Shown: positions 34,253 through 46,139, numbered from the stretch's first letter. The stretch: 64,000 bases of DNA from Dicyema japonicum (GCA_011109175.1 RDEW01000004.1:1907191-1971190); one strand, 5' to 3'. A program made the numbers and translations. Notes: generated by a model from the sequence alone, not told the origin.

Positions 34253-34254
34253 TA

Positions 34255-35650
34255 AAGTACAATCTTCAGATATCCCCATAAAGTTAATAAAGACTGATAG
34301 ATTGATCAAAGTGGACTTGTCTACTTTGAATCCTTGTTTCATGTCTGGACAAAAGTCTGGTTTTTTTAGAGAACCAGCTTCTCCTGAATTCTTGACATGG
34401 AATAGATTAACGATATATGTTTTTCCTGGTTTCAGAGTTGGGCGAAGGTGGGCAAGTTTCAACGAAGACAGGATAATGTTTTTATTAATTGAATGGTTGT
34501 ATATCCTCGCAAATTCTGCTATTCCATGATTACCAAGATTTTTTGCCGCGCCCATTAGAGTGGGTTATTTTTCTCTGAGAGATAATAGAGATATGGCCTT
34601 GTGGGATATTTTTACGTAATATTTTATAAGATTATTCAGGACATTTCAGCATGAAACATCCCAAATGGTTTTACAAACTTCTTTGGTGAATCTATTTTGA
34701 TTCAAAAACGAGAGTACATACAGCAATTTTGGTTACTGGGATTTGAACTCCCTGGTTACTATATCGTTGTTCAATTCCCTCAGTCGGAGGTTTTCCTCAG
34801 TAGTTAACCAGTCAGACATGAGTCGATTTCTTTAACAATTGTCATCCTGCCATAACCCATTACATAGTTAGGGTGGTGTTAAGGTATGGATGGCATCCAG
34901 ATAGTGCTAGGGGTACAACCATGCAGTAAAATTTCTGCAAGAGGTTGTCAATAAATGCAAGGTAATGTTGTAGTCGAAGCGGAGTGGAAACTTTTTCCCG
35001 GTCGAGATTTCTTTTTTGTTGCCACTTCATGAGTTTTAAGTGACTGACCAAGTCGATATCGCAGACAAATCGGGAGAGCAAGTTGGTTTATCTCTCTAAA
35101 GGGGTTCTCGTATGTTTTGACGAATTATTCATGACCGTAAAAGACCTCAAATTTTGGATGGTTGGCTAACCAGCCATAAGGGTACGTAGCGTAAATATCT
35201 CTACCAATAATCACATGTTTAAAGGAAGACAAAGTGGATTAATCGTGCATAGTATACTGCATCGGACAAAAACAAGGAGGGGGTACATAAATATTCAAAG
35301 GGTAATTTTTCAATTTCTTTCAAGTGATATCGCAGTAATTTCGACATCAGCGTCGTCCCCCAAAAGAATCTTCATCTTAGAATTGATGTAGCTCCGTTTA
35401 TTCAGAATTAACTGTATCTGAAAATAGTGGAATATGTCAGATTGAAGGATGTGTCGTCTTTTGAATCAATCCGATTTAAATCTTCAGTTCTATCAGAAGA
35501 GAACATTAATTTTACCTCTTATCTCATTGATGTCTAACTTTAGCAATATGCTTCTCCTCTTGCGGTTGACTGAGGGTTCCTTCTGGATAGTTGAGGACGA
35601 AAGTGTACCAGGGAGAATATCCTCAGAAGTAAATGGTAGATGACCCTCCT
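34255..35650 (-). pseudogene. Unidentified decayed coding sequence, minus strand
   Basis: Successive coding-like blocks on the minus strand are HLPFTSEDILPGTLSSSTIQ (35640-35560 region), KMKILLGDDADVEITAISLE (about 35380-35320), a frame 35081-34860 containing DLVSHLKLMKWQQKRNLDRE, and a frame 34555-34247 containing LRPTLKPGKTYIVNLFHVKN. They are separated by stops and shifts. The family was not recognised. A 26-nt GT...GATAG interval near 35510-35485 looks like another tiny intron. Confidence 0.4.
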
Positions 35651-36140
35651 TGAGGGAACATTATAGGGCCTCCGAACGTTACCAAAACTTACAAAATTAA
35701 TGAACCACGTAATGATTGACTAAAATTACAAAGCACGTGGTATTTATGGCCTTACTAATCGTGATAAAAAATAATCTGACCTAAAAAACAAGTATAGTGA
35801 TAAAATAAAAAACATAACTTACCTAAAAAACAGAGATAAAAGATAATAGTCGATTCTATTTTCAGAGAAAAAAGACAAAGTTTTTTATTCACCATAAACC
35901 AAGTATGCATTTCATGCAATAGAGGTACGTAACCATATCAATCTTCCGGATCGCTGTCTACTTGAAAATGGTCACTTCAAATTGTTTAAATAAAAAGCGC
36001 CTCTAGATATTTTGAGATTAAAGAATATTTATCCCCAGGAACACATTAAGGGGATACAACTTATCGTATAATTAATCGATCCAGGTGTCTAATCCTTGCT
36101 TCTTATTATTTGTCTTGGAATCTTCTCATACCTTAGGAAG

Positions 36141-36335
36141 AATTCCGGGATGATCTAACTTCTAGGAAATTCTCTAGATGTTTGCTAACTTAAGGAAATC
36201 TCCCTACCATTCTGTCAGAAGATTATCATTATCACCACAGAATTCCGGGATGATCTAACTTCTAGGAAATTCTCTAGATGTTTGCTAACTTAAGGAAATC
36301 TCCCTACCATTCTGTCAGAAGATTATCATTATCAC
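36141..36335 (+). repeat. 100-bp tandem duplication
   Basis: aattccgggatgatctaact starts at 36141 and again at 36241. The two 100-bp units are identical until the last few bases of the second. This is a third recent duplication of this size class in the window. Confidence 0.93.
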
Positions 36336-36493
36336 TCCACACAGACAAAGGTTTACCGTCTCGAGGGTCCAATAGCACTCTGAAGTTGCGGTTACGTATT
36401 ATTTCCAAAAGCAAATTAGAATACTCAAATAATCAAATAAACTATAAATAATAAAAAAATAAAAAATAAGAAAAACCGAAAAGATAATTATAA

Positions 36494-36766
36494 TTAATAA
36501 TGCTCCGTTTTAGATTTTTCAAGGATAAACTCCGCTTTGTCTTTAATTTTTTGGCTGAGGTCTTTCAGAATATCCCTTTTATGGGCATTTTCTTTTTCCA
36601 TAAACTCAATAAATTTGGAAGTGTCTTCAAATGTCATATTAGCATTTCTTGGACATCCGTCCTCTCTCGGTGGCAGTAGTTTATTCAATTCTTCAAGAAG
36701 ATTATTTAATGGGGGACTATTCCAATCATCATTAGAATCGGGATTATTATCATTCCACCAGGACAT
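36494..36766 (-). CDS. Conserved-looking 90-residue acidic/helical protein, single exon
   Basis: A complete ATG-to-TAA frame with no disruption. The N-terminus is rich in Asp/Asn/Trp (MSWWNDNNPDSNDDW). A leucine-rich helix follows (PLNNLLEELNKLLPP) and then a charged helical C-terminus (KDLSQKIKDKAEFILEKSK). An AT-rich tatatataga box lies about 25-30 bp upstream. There is no signal peptide or membrane segment. It was not recognised. Composition and intactness, compared with the broken frames around it, argue that it is a live gene, and no short intron is needed. Confidence 0.6.
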   Translation of the reverse strand: MSWWNDNNPDSNDDWNSPPLNNLLEELNKLLPPREDGCPRNANMTFEDTSKFIEFMEKENAHKRDILKDLSQKIKDKAEFILEKSKTEHY

Positions 36767-36829
36767 TTATACACTTTACGTCGCTTCTCTATATATAATG
36801 TTTACTCTTGGGTAATCAATTAATTACAA

Positions 36830-37354
36830 TAGCGATTTCCCCCATTGATTTGTTGCATCAAAATTGCATAATATTATTCACATGGGAGTCAACACTTAAC
36901 CTTTCACTTAGGTTGAGCTTACGATGTAGGTCTGATGCACTATGACATAGCTTTAGTATACTTGATCTTCTCACTGTCGATGTTCTCCCCCTTTTTATTG
37001 GACTCTGAAGATATCAAAATTTTAAAGTTCTAAAATAAGAAATCCTCGGATACACCAAGGTCTGGGTTTAATTCTCGGTCGACAACGGATTCTTTTACCT
37101 GTGATTTTATCCTACGCAACTGAAGTAGCACTAATTTTTTCCCGCCTTCGACCTGAAAAGTGGTCAATTCTTTGGGCAGGAAATTGGATTTCTTTTTATC
37201 GAACACAGAAACAGGATTGAATCCAGAAGTTCCAAAAATAGGATATTTAAAATAAAATTCATAAAGTTAACTTTAAGGGTGACTTTCCAGTAGTACGATA
37301 AATAGAAATATTATATTTATAATTTGCCAGTCCAATTAGTACATTCGGGTTAAT
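36830..37354. other. Region without gene
   Basis: No supported frame. The upstream flank of the 90-residue gene lies at the left edge. A T-arm-like string occurs near 37075-37095 but no tRNA fold was found. Confidence 0.35.
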
Positions 37355-37558
37355 ATGTCTTCGTCAACCAACGCCTTATTGTTTGGTTATATCATTCCAC
37401 TTGCCCTCGTGACTTATGGTGTCTTGATTTTCAATAAATTACCTTTATCCCCCAATCACATAGTAATCTTACAAAACTATTTCTCGTTACATAGAGTTAC
37501 TGGGACCCCAATAGAATGTAAAAAAAGTAAGCACTCCCGTGTTGCCATAAGCACGTAA
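37355..37558 (+). CDS. Possible small membrane protein
   Basis: A 67-codon ATG frame with a hydrophobic segment at residues about 8-27 (LLFGYIIPLALVTYGVLIF), then a polar tail. The last 10-15 codons overlap repeat R4, so the true C-terminus may differ or the frame may be chance. It was not recognised. Confidence 0.3.
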   Translation: MSSSTNALLFGYIIPLALVTYGVLIFNKLPLSPNHIVILQNYFSLHRVTGTPIECKKSKHSRVAIST

Positions 37559-37590
37559 AATGCCTAGGGTTTCGCTCGTGCAGAACACAC
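37530..37590 (+). repeat. Dispersed repeat R4, copy 2
   Basis: Matches 8128-8190 (aagcactcccgtgttgccat, then cctagggttt). The type of element is unknown. Confidence 0.4.
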
Positions 37591-37599
37591 ATTAAGTAA

Positions 37600-38299
37600 A
37601 GAACAGTTATTATAACTAATCGTAGAGGGAGAACCAAGGAATGCTCTTCACTTCTTTTTTTCTTTTTTTGGGTGTATAGACCCCAATAAATAAGTCTTAA
37701 AGTATTTTTATGCTTGAGATTTGTTATTTAATAGTGCAAAAGACCATGCAAATTTTGAGGAGTCCATTGCTTGTAGTTGTAAAAACCCCTCCAGTGGAGT
37801 GTGGACTCAGCTTGGAAATAGATACACTTAATTAGTGGTCAATTGTTATCTTCTTTCTTGGTGTATACGGGTTTAATAATGAAAATTTCGAATAACAATC
37901 TGTGTTGCTAAGAATCCGTTTATAATATTTGTTATAGGAAGAATATCTAACAAATCTATACAATCCCACATGGAATGAGGAAGGATATGATCATTAATAA
38001 TCTTGTGACTATTGGCAACTCTGCCACTGGGAGGTTGTTCAAATAACATTCCAAATATGTTGAGGGTGATTTGATTGGGAAATTGGTGTGGAATTTTATT
38101 CAACTTTATTCGGTTTTTCTGTTATCTTAATATACTTAGTTGACGAAATGGTGGTGGTCATTTCAAAGTTCATCCACGACGACCAGTATGTTTGGTTTTC
38201 TACCTCCTCTAAATTATGTGAACACTATGAGGAGGAACGTAAGTTATTCTATACATGAAGGAAGAATCAAAGCATTTTTGAACACTCAATTTATTGTGG
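37600..38299. other. Partial R1 copy and unclassified sequence
   Basis: 37740-37800 matches repeat R1 (tccattgcttgtagttgtaa, aacccctccagtggagt). The remainder, including the 76-codon minus-strand frame at 37873-38103, shows no recognisable family. Confidence 0.4.
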
Positions 38300-38490
38300 G
38301 TGGAGCTAAAGTATAGTCAGTTGCTGTCGAGACAACTGGAACTGTAGGCGCGAAGACGGACGACTTTCTCCACAGCATTGGAAGCAAACTCACCTCAAAA
38401 ATGTGCGAGCCACGGGAGGGACTCTGGTTGAGGCAAAGGCTTAAAATGGCGATTATCAGAGGTAACGCCTTCGCCATTTGTCGTCCTAAT
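38300..38490 (+). mobile_element. LINE family D fragment
   Basis: Reads VETTGTVGAKTDDFLHSIGS, then EPREGLWLRQRLKMAIIRGN and AFAICRPNY. It is nearly the same as the end of the copy at 18500-18670. Only the extreme C-terminus is present. Confidence 0.82.
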
Positions 38491-38599
38491 TATTGCCTAA
38501 TTTTCATTATTTAAAAATATTTGATTAACGAATCGAAAAAACAAAATTTCACGTGCGGCCTTGTGGCAGCTTGCTTTAAGAAGTTTTGTTCCTTATTTT

Positions 38600-38730
38600 C
38601 CTTTGACCAATTAATGGCGTCATGTGACATACCTAATGTGGCGCTAAATTCCAGGGTGATATGAAAAAGGATCATTTGTTCTGTCTCACTGGCTGGGTTC
38701 CCACAACTGCATGGACTCGACGTTTTCTTC
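38600..38730 (-). repeat. Dispersed repeat R1, reversed partial copy
   Basis: atggcgtcatgtgac (38608) and gggttcccacaactgcatgg, gacgttttcttcctttcc (38695-38740) are the reverse of R1 blocks near 9785, 9715 and 9690. Confidence 0.55.
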
Positions 38731-39198
38731 CTTTCCGTTTGTCCTTGGTGGACTTGTGTTTAAGTTTATGTTCCTCCCTTCGGACTCTTCGTACCATAAA
38801 CTTCCTAGAATGTTAAACATTGTGTAAGCACGATAAAGAGGACTAGTAACCGGATATGCATGATGAAAATTCATGGTGGATGCATTCATTCCTTCACATT
38901 AATTAAAAGCATTTATGTCCCCATTAAGGGTTGCAAAAATATAGAGGCGTTAGAGTGTACCCAGAACTGTCCTTGTCTTTACCCATTAAAACGTTTATGA
39001 AATCAAGGGAATACCTACTTCCTTTCCCTTCAAGTCAAGGAAACCGGTACTTAACAGGAATAAATAAATATTCCTAAAATATTTCTAACAAATAATTTAA
39101 AAAAATAAAAATCAATTAAATAAATAAAGTTATTTGAAATTATCATTTTTGTCCTGACTAGGTTATTATTTGAATTATTATATTCTTTGATCATATTA

Positions 39199-40080
39199 TG
39201 AAGAAAAATTTTCTTGTGGTGACGTGTTTGCTTGTTTTTACTGTTGACAAAGAAGCATTTTCACCGGACCTATCTACGAAAAATTTTGATAGAGAAACCA
39301 ATTGTAACGTAGACCAAGTGGTCCATGGGCTATGTGGGACTCAAAAAAAGACTACCTCCTAGTCTGGTGTCACAGCCAAAGTGCTGTGTAAATCTCCTCC
39401 CTTTAAATGCTATTATCGACTAAGTGGATTATAAAGACAGTTGAATGGACGTCTGAAGTTTTTCGAGCTGCTCAAGCAAGATTCAGGAGAATTCCACGTG
39501 GTGGCTGGTCGTTAATCACTTGACTTTTAATGAGAAGTTTGGTATGTCCAAATCGATTGCAAACTTGAAGAGGTTGGCCAAGTTAAAGTCGTCAAAATCC
39601 AAGCCCTCTATGAATATTGATACTGGGAATAATACATAGTGTCCAAATTAATCGAGTAAAATCCATGCCTCGTGTATTACGAAAGCCTACAACTTCCCAA
39701 CAAAGAAATTCTCTCGGAGATTAACTCTTCAATATGGCAATATGTCAATTCCTGTGGGTTAAGCGCATACAAGGAAGACTTCTGAAGTTGAATAAACAGC
39801 TCAAATAAATCTCGGTGTTTGTCGAACAGAAGGGAAATAAGAGGTTCGATGACGATACGAGGGATAAACTGTGCCAATATGGATATTGAAAGTCGAAGAA
39901 GGATGAATTGGAAGAATAGTTAGTTGCATTCAGAATGAAATATAGATCGAGGAGAAAAAACTCAGAGTACATGAATCCCGGAAGAAATTCAGAAAACAAA
40001 AATAGTGTTTCGAACTCAATCGGAGGCTTTTTTACAGAAAGTTAAATGGAGAAACCAGAGAAATAGAGTCTCCATAGTTT
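39199..40080 (+). pseudogene. Decayed gene with signal-peptide-like start
   Basis: ATG 39199 begins MKKNFLVVTCLLVFTVDKEA, a signal-peptide-like stretch, and the frame continues to TAG at about 39361. In the same frame it resumes (SGVTAKVLCKSPPFKCYYRL and RLKFFELLKQDSGEFHVVAG). Further on, at 39680-39780, comes ESLQLPNKEILSEINSSIWQ, and at 39840-40020 a Lys/Glu-rich helical part in another frame. Many stops occur. The family was not recognised. It is a dead gene or an unrecognised mobile element. Confidence 0.4.
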
Positions 40081-40099
40081 AAAAAAAAAGGGGAGCAAC

Positions 40100-40740
40100 A
40101 ATGAAGAAAAAATATAGAAATTATAGATTACCACCAACACAGAGATCGCTACCCGCTATTAAGGCAAGACTTGACACAAATGCATTAACCAGAAAATAGC
40201 CATAATATAACCAAGAGAATACGACAAAGTACCAAGTGATTGAAAAAAGCAACAATCCTTTTTCAAAATAATCAGAAAGTGCTGTAAAATGTACAAAAAT
40301 AAAGATCAAAAATTTAATTTCTATCTGGTAAGCGTGGGGTTGATAAATAAATCTTCGATAAATTTCCAAAAAATACGGATAATATGGAAGCAAACAACCT
40401 TACATTGGACAATCATATTATGAGAAAAAGTATAAGTGTCCAATTTAATAAAAATTTTTATAACTCAATATATATTAAATTCATCAAAAATACATTTTCT
40501 AATAATAAAAAATAAAACAGAAGTAATCAATAGTGCAAAAATCTACATATTTGTGGTTATCTAAATATACATGAAAACATTTAAATAACAGCCTCGCCAC
40601 AATATTGGTTTACTTCAATAATGTTTAATACTAGATATTAAGAATTTAGTAGGAAATACAAACAATAAACAAGAAAAGAATTATGAACCACAAAAGTATG
40701 GTCCAAAACGCCGCGCTTAAGCGTTAATGTCGTAGAACGG
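40100..40740. other. AT-rich region without gene
   Basis: Very AT-rich, with frequent stops. The minus-strand 90-codon frame at 40121-40393 is hydrophobic (LFSITWYFVVFSWLYYGYF) but has no other support. Confidence 0.35.
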
Positions 40741-40759
40741 TTTGCCACATAAATTATTA

Positions 40760-42400
40760 TTAAATAAAATAATTAAGAATAGCTGCGCTCAGTCTGCACG
40801 ACAGTTGATGGTAGCCATTTTGATCGATCAAACGTCCACAACGACATTTTAGCCCCCCAGACACAATATCAAGACGTAACGAGGCTGATTTCTCATCGTC
40901 CAGAAGGTTTCCAACTCTGCAAAAGGATAGGTGTTCAGCCAGGCACCTTCTGAGTTGCAGGTAACCGCTTTGAAGCATGCAAGTTTTCTCGCATCCCCAA
41001 TGCTCTAAAGGAGCCCCCTTTTTTAAGGTGACACGTCTCGAGTATCCTTTCAGATTAGTGCCTCCCTCCCGAACATTAAGATAACGTCCTTCCACAAGTC
41101 CACAGCTCCCTAAGGTATCATAGTTACATTCAATCTGGAATAAGAGCTGAGGACTGCATCCATCATATTCTTCGAGGAGCTATTAGAGACAAATGCACTT
41201 AATGTGACCGAAGGTACGGTAATTCCCAATCTCAAAAACAGGAAAAGTTGCCTGAAGCTATCCATCATCAAAATGGATGTTTGAAATCGCTTCGAGGATT
41301 GACTTAATTTCATTATCAAGGAGAGATAGGGGATCCTGTTCATCAAACATGTGGAACTTCGGAAGTTGAAATTCATCTTGGGAAGCAGAGACTGTTTTTA
41401 ACCATAAAAAGTCCAACTTCTCTAGCCAGGAGAATCAATCTGTCGGCGACCTTACCCAGAAGCATTTTTGTTGCTTAAGAACTTCCGCATCTAAGGGATT
41501 CAAGAAAAAATTGGTCCGTAGTTCGAAAATCTGAGACAATATTTTCCATTCGTTTTTTGAAGAAGGCAAATGGAACACGATAACAGGAATCATTCCAAAT
41601 TTCCTTTAGGGGGTGACATTGACATTCGTTTTTTAAAGAAAGCAATGTGCATGTTGACCACTTTGCATTTTTTAAAGTAAATCTCAGCCAATCTTGCGAA
41701 ATTTCTCAGAAATCGAGGTTATTTTTGAAATGAAGTCTTCAAGGCTTCTTCCAGGTATCATAAATTGAGGAGAGTAGAAACGTCTTGCATTATATGATCG
41801 ATAGCTAAAAAGAAAATAAGAAGACCGAATGGGTCACCCTGCTGTACTCCCGTCTCAGAAGGATTAATTTAATTTCCGAAATGAGGGTGAAAGGACTCGA
41901 ATACGATAGAGATGGACAAAAGGGTATATTTTTGGCGTTCTTTTCAAGCAAACGTCAAGGATGAAATCCCTTCTGCTCGAGTTGAATGAGTTCTGAAGAT
42001 CCAATTTGAAAAGGGTCCTATCTTCAGCTCCAGATGATAGTCTGGCGAACTCCCTAAACGCTGGATTCCCACTTCGCATCCACGTCTGACTCTAACGCCA
42101 AGCTGTAATAGATGATAGTCGGCTTAAATATTTGCAATGATTGATCGACTAGCAATCTTTCCAGAAAGGCGAAGATCGATCGAACAATATAGTTGAGAGC
42201 AGGCCGTTTTTCAAGGCATGTCTGTTTCACGTGACGTTGAAAAACAGATTTTCTTCTGCTAACCACCACTGCACTGGTCTCACGCGAGAAGATGGAGAAC
42301 GTCCTTACAACATTCCTATTCGCTAATGGTCGGAACCTGGTTTGGGAATCTAAATGTGTTGACACATTCTCTCCGAAGAATTTGGTCCTTCAGTCCCGAA
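40760..42400 (-). mobile_element. LINE family D, reverse transcriptase to zinc finger
   Basis: Read 42400 to 40760. About 41870-41830 gives NPSETGVQQGDPFG, the RT palm motif in the GVQQGDPLGP form. The frames that follow (41376-41110) are decayed RT. 41095-40760 is an open 111-codon frame ending RCGRLIDQNGYHQLSC, a C.CG....G.H.LSC finger that in this lineage directly precedes the LEP.G..R...KRPDG region seen at 18260. Domain order is therefore RT, finger, nuclease-like C-terminus. Multiple stops make it dead. Confidence 0.8.
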
Positions 42401-42479
42401 CCCAAGTCATGTTTCAAAACAAGCCGAGGATCAGAAGAGAATGAAGTATAGAAGCATCACGAAAGTTCACTTGTTTATC

Positions 42480-42670
42480 CTATTCGCCGGTTAGATGTCA
42501 GGAAACCTTGGACAACGAGCAGCAGTCGGATCCAAAGGGTCATAAACGATCCACGTGAGGCTGGATGCGTATGCTTGATTTGGGATGGGGCTTACACCGA
42601 CACCTTTTCACAGTCGAGACTTGCAGGTTCCGCGTTGAAACGTGGGAAGGCTGCTTGGACTTTCGAGAAT
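42480..42670 (+). mobile_element. LINE family D fragment, opposite orientation
   Basis: Reads CLIWDGAYTDTFSQSRLAGS, then ALKRGKAAWTFENFKIKNT, equivalent to the LVWDATCVNTFSGARL...A.KKICKY segment of the 18116 copy. It lies head to head with the copy at 40760-42400. A 17-20-bp sequence (cgagatctgatacaagagag) is repeated at 42716 and 42769. Confidence 0.65.
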
Positions 42671-43120
42671 TTCAAGATAAAAAATACGACATCCTCTCAA
42701 ACAAGATTCCATGTATCGAGATCTGATACAAGAGAGTCATGTTCAATGACATTTTGTAGAAAAAATCCGAGATCTGATACAAGAGAGTCAGATAAGTAGG
42801 AAGTCATGTTCAATCACATCAAAAGCCTCTGAGATGTCTAAACATAAGACATTTAAATGGTCTTTGGAATCTCGATTCTTCACAAAAGTTTAACGGAAGG
42901 TTAAAATTTCCTACCAAAAAATGTAAAATATCATCTAATTTTGTGTTTTAACAAATAAAAATATTTAACGCAGTTGCGGTCTTTTTTGATTTTAAAGCAA
43001 CTTCTCGGTTGCCCTACTAATCACTCAACAAAATCGACAGGTGATAACTACCGAAGATGCAAACGGGGGATAAAATTAATGTAAAGAGGTAAGGATTTAA
43101 TGAAATAAAGTCACAACTAA

Positions 43121-43780
43121 CTAATCTTCTATCTTAAGAATTCTATTAAGAATGTCTCTATCAGAGGGTTGATCGTCAATAAACAAGTAATCCCCGTTAT
43201 CCAACTCTATAGTCTTAAAAGGCTCATCAATCCAATTATTATCATAATATGACACATCCAGTGGCATTTCATAAAGTTGGCATATGTCCTCTTTCATCTC
43301 ACTAAAGCTTCTTTTACGAGATCCAATGTCAATTTCTTTATATTGGAAAAATCCGTTGATCGGGTCCAAATAATCGACAACAGAGACTTTTATATTCTCA
43401 ACCACGGATTTAGATAGTGCCATCAATTCCGAATAATCTGACGGGACGTTTCTAAAAAGATTATTGGGGAAGTACGAAGATAAGTGAGTTCTTTGTCTAA
43501 GGATTTAACCATCTCCATGTAAGCGTCCAATTTATCATTGGAAAATTCGATATATGAAATATATTCCAATGCTGTTGTCAAAATCTGAACCCGGGACATC
43601 TGACATAAGTAAAAAGTTAACTTTTTTATTTCGTGAAGGGATGATATCTTCCAGATCATTGAAAGATTCTTTTAGCATATTTCTTCGTTCCTTCTCCTTC
43701 AAATTATGATACGCACGCTGAAGCTGAAAATTAGAGGCTATTTCAAGTACATTGTGGTCTTCTGTAAGAAATTATAGGAA
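43121..43780 (-). CDS. Max-like bHLH-zipper transcription factor with tiny introns
   Basis: The first exon segment (to 43622) reads RAYHNLKEKERRNMLKESFN, then DLEDIIPSRNKK. This is a basic region with the H..E..RR pattern typical of CACGTG E-box binders, plus helix 1. A 22-nt intron (43621-43600, GTTAAC...GTCAG) lies in the loop and is phase 0. Exon 2 (43599-43476) gives SRVQILTTALEYISYI, helix 2 running into a zipper (LDAYMEMVKSLDKELTYL). A 38-nt GT...GTCAG intron (43475-43438) restores phase to the last exon (43437-43121), an acidic 100-residue tail. Without splicing the frames are broken. The resemblance is closest to Max. The start is unresolved: an optional 27-nt intron lies at 43750-43724 and an acceptor at 43762. 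A 5' exon or trans-spliced leader is possible. Confidence 0.82.
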
Positions 43781-43799
43781 GTGGAGTGTGCATGATGGC

Positions 43800-45270
43800 T
43801 ACTTTCTAAGATTTATGAAAACTTATACTAGGCTAAAACGTAAGGCTAAACGTATGAATCACCGATGACATAAAACTGTGCCCGTCTTCTGAAATCTCTG
43901 GTCCATGGGTGATTTTGTTTACGGATTTTGGTGAGAAATCGATTTGGAAATTAATTTTTCCAAGAGAAAAACCAATTCTCTTATGGAGATTTGGTGAGGC
44001 AAAAAAGAGGTCAGATGTATATAAATATCTTGATATTACTGAGAGTCATACACCTTTTATTCCTTAAAACCTAATGATTGACGAAATATGGGACAGTGCA
44101 TCACTCCTATGAAGACTTAATAATATAAACAATTTTCCCATTCTTAAAATGTGGCAAAAAGATCTTTCGGAAACAAATTATGATCATTTAAAAATTACGT
44201 AAAAGAGTTATTTTACGGTGGGGTTCCCATAACAGCAAGGATGGACGTCTTCTACCTTTTAAAAAGTCATACAGCGGCCTCCCTGACTTTGTGATTATTC
44301 CCTCTCATGATAGCGAGCGAGATTTGCTCAAATAGACAAAGCGATCAAGGAGATCTCGTGTTCGCGCAGAAATCCGATTCCCTAGACGACTCAAGAATTT
44401 CAGCGTCGCGAGTGCAGAGGAACCAGACATTCCAACAGTGAGTGAAACAAACGGTTGGGTCAATGATTTCGAAAAAATCTTTGGGTATGACCGCGTACTT
44501 TTCCCGTATCACTTCTCGCCCTTCTCAACGGCCGAATGAGACTTTCATTAATTAGACTAATGTAACGGTCATTGCATTTGACGATAACAAGCTGACACGT
44601 GTATTTGGTCTTACGTGTTTGCACTGAAAGACGGAGACACATGCCGAGAATTTCGCAAGCAATAACATCTTATTATGGGTTGTTGGCCTCATTTTCATAT
44701 GATTACCTTCCGTCTATTCGAGAGGCCGAATAACATAATATACGTTGTCTACCAATTGAAAATGAATGTCAGTTTCGAGAACCATAACTTTTTCGAACCC
44801 TGCATTGATCAAATGAATTATATATCCAACCGAATCTACTAGACTTTGGTAAAGTCCAGCAGATAGTCTTCTCTAACCAATAGAAACACTTCCTTAGCGT
44901 TAATTCTGGCAAATTGAATAAAATCCTCAACACTGTGGTTTCACACATCAAAAGGTGTGGTAACAACTAGTTTTCTTAGGAAACTGAACTTTTCTTCTAC
45001 ATTTACAGAATTCTTACCAAAAGACGCACAAGCTCGGATCTTTTAGAGAGATTTGTGGGTTATTCGACAAGTCAAGCAGAATAAATAGTTCATTAACCTG
45101 ATCGCATTCTCTTTGACGTTGACAACCTCCCACTGACAGACTAGATTCTGCTGGATGATAACTTTTTAATATTTTTAATAGGAGATTTTTATTCTCAAAT
45201 TTCGCAGATTTATGATCATAGCTCCAACATCAATGTAGTATCAAATTTTCTTAAGTCCCAGTGGAAAATC
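43800..45270. other. R1 fragment and unclassified remnants
   Basis: 44220-44270 matches repeat R1 reversed (gggttcccataacagcaagg, atggacgtcttctacctttt). Minus-strand frames at 44460-44642 and 44769-44966 are short and unrecognised and may be LINE remains. No gene is supported. Confidence 0.35.
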
Positions 45271-45519
45271 TTTTATTACCTACAGCAGGGGTGGCCAACG
45301 GTCGATCGCGGCGGGTTTTTTGGTTGATCGCAATCGATTGAGGTTTCGCGCAATTATGTGTATTTTTTTGTTTAATCTTCCATGATATAACTGTCAAAAA
45401 AAATTATTTGCAAAAAAGAATATGACTGTCAAAAAAGAATTATGTTATTATTCGATTTATTACCGTTAACAAACGAAATTAATAAATTAATTAACACAAA
45501 AATCTATCAAACGTGGTCC

Positions 45520-45760
45520 CAGTCGGTATTACCGGCGTTGCGTTGCCTCTACGATTGCAACAGAAATTATCTAGAAAGGCCACTGGGTCTCACGTGCGTC
45601 GTGGCTTTTTAGTGTAGCTAGGCATCCAAGCTTCTTTATGAAACGAAGCAATTTCTTAATTATTCCTCCAGTCGTCTCAACAACAATGGGGTAGAACGCG
45701 AATCGGTCGCGTAGCACTTCGTATTTCTTCTCCTTTGCAATCATCAAAGGAAAATTAGTT
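45520..45760 (-). mobile_element. LINE family D fragment nested in hAT-3
   Basis: The minus strand reads AKEKKYEVLRDRFAFYPIVV then ETTGGIIKKLLRFIKKLGCL, matching the C-terminal AEAKKICKYESLGDQYHF..AVETTG..GAKT segment of family D. It ends near CNRRGNATPVIPTG. It shows that LINE D was active after hAT-3 inserted, or that rearrangement occurred here. Confidence 0.6.
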
Positions 45761-46139
45761 CCGATATATTAATTTTTAAGAAAATATTTATTTTTATAAT
45801 GAAAAACAAAAAATAAGAGAAACTTAGTTATTTAATCACCACCCTTTAATTTTGGCTACTTCCAGAGGATTGACATCTTTTGGATACAATTTTTGATATG
45901 TCGGGCTCAGCTATTTTTGTTGTTCCAACTTTTATTAAAGTGGATAAATTTTTTTTTAAACAGTTTTTTTATTTCATAATTGAAAAAAGCTGTTCACACA
46001 TATTTCGAACCAAAACAAGCAATGATTTTTGTCTATTTCAGTTCGTATTTGGTAGCAACACCAGCATGTCGTCCAACCATATTCGGAGCACCATCGGTGC
46101 ACAAATGAACTTCTTAAAGTAAAACCCATAGTCAAAGAG

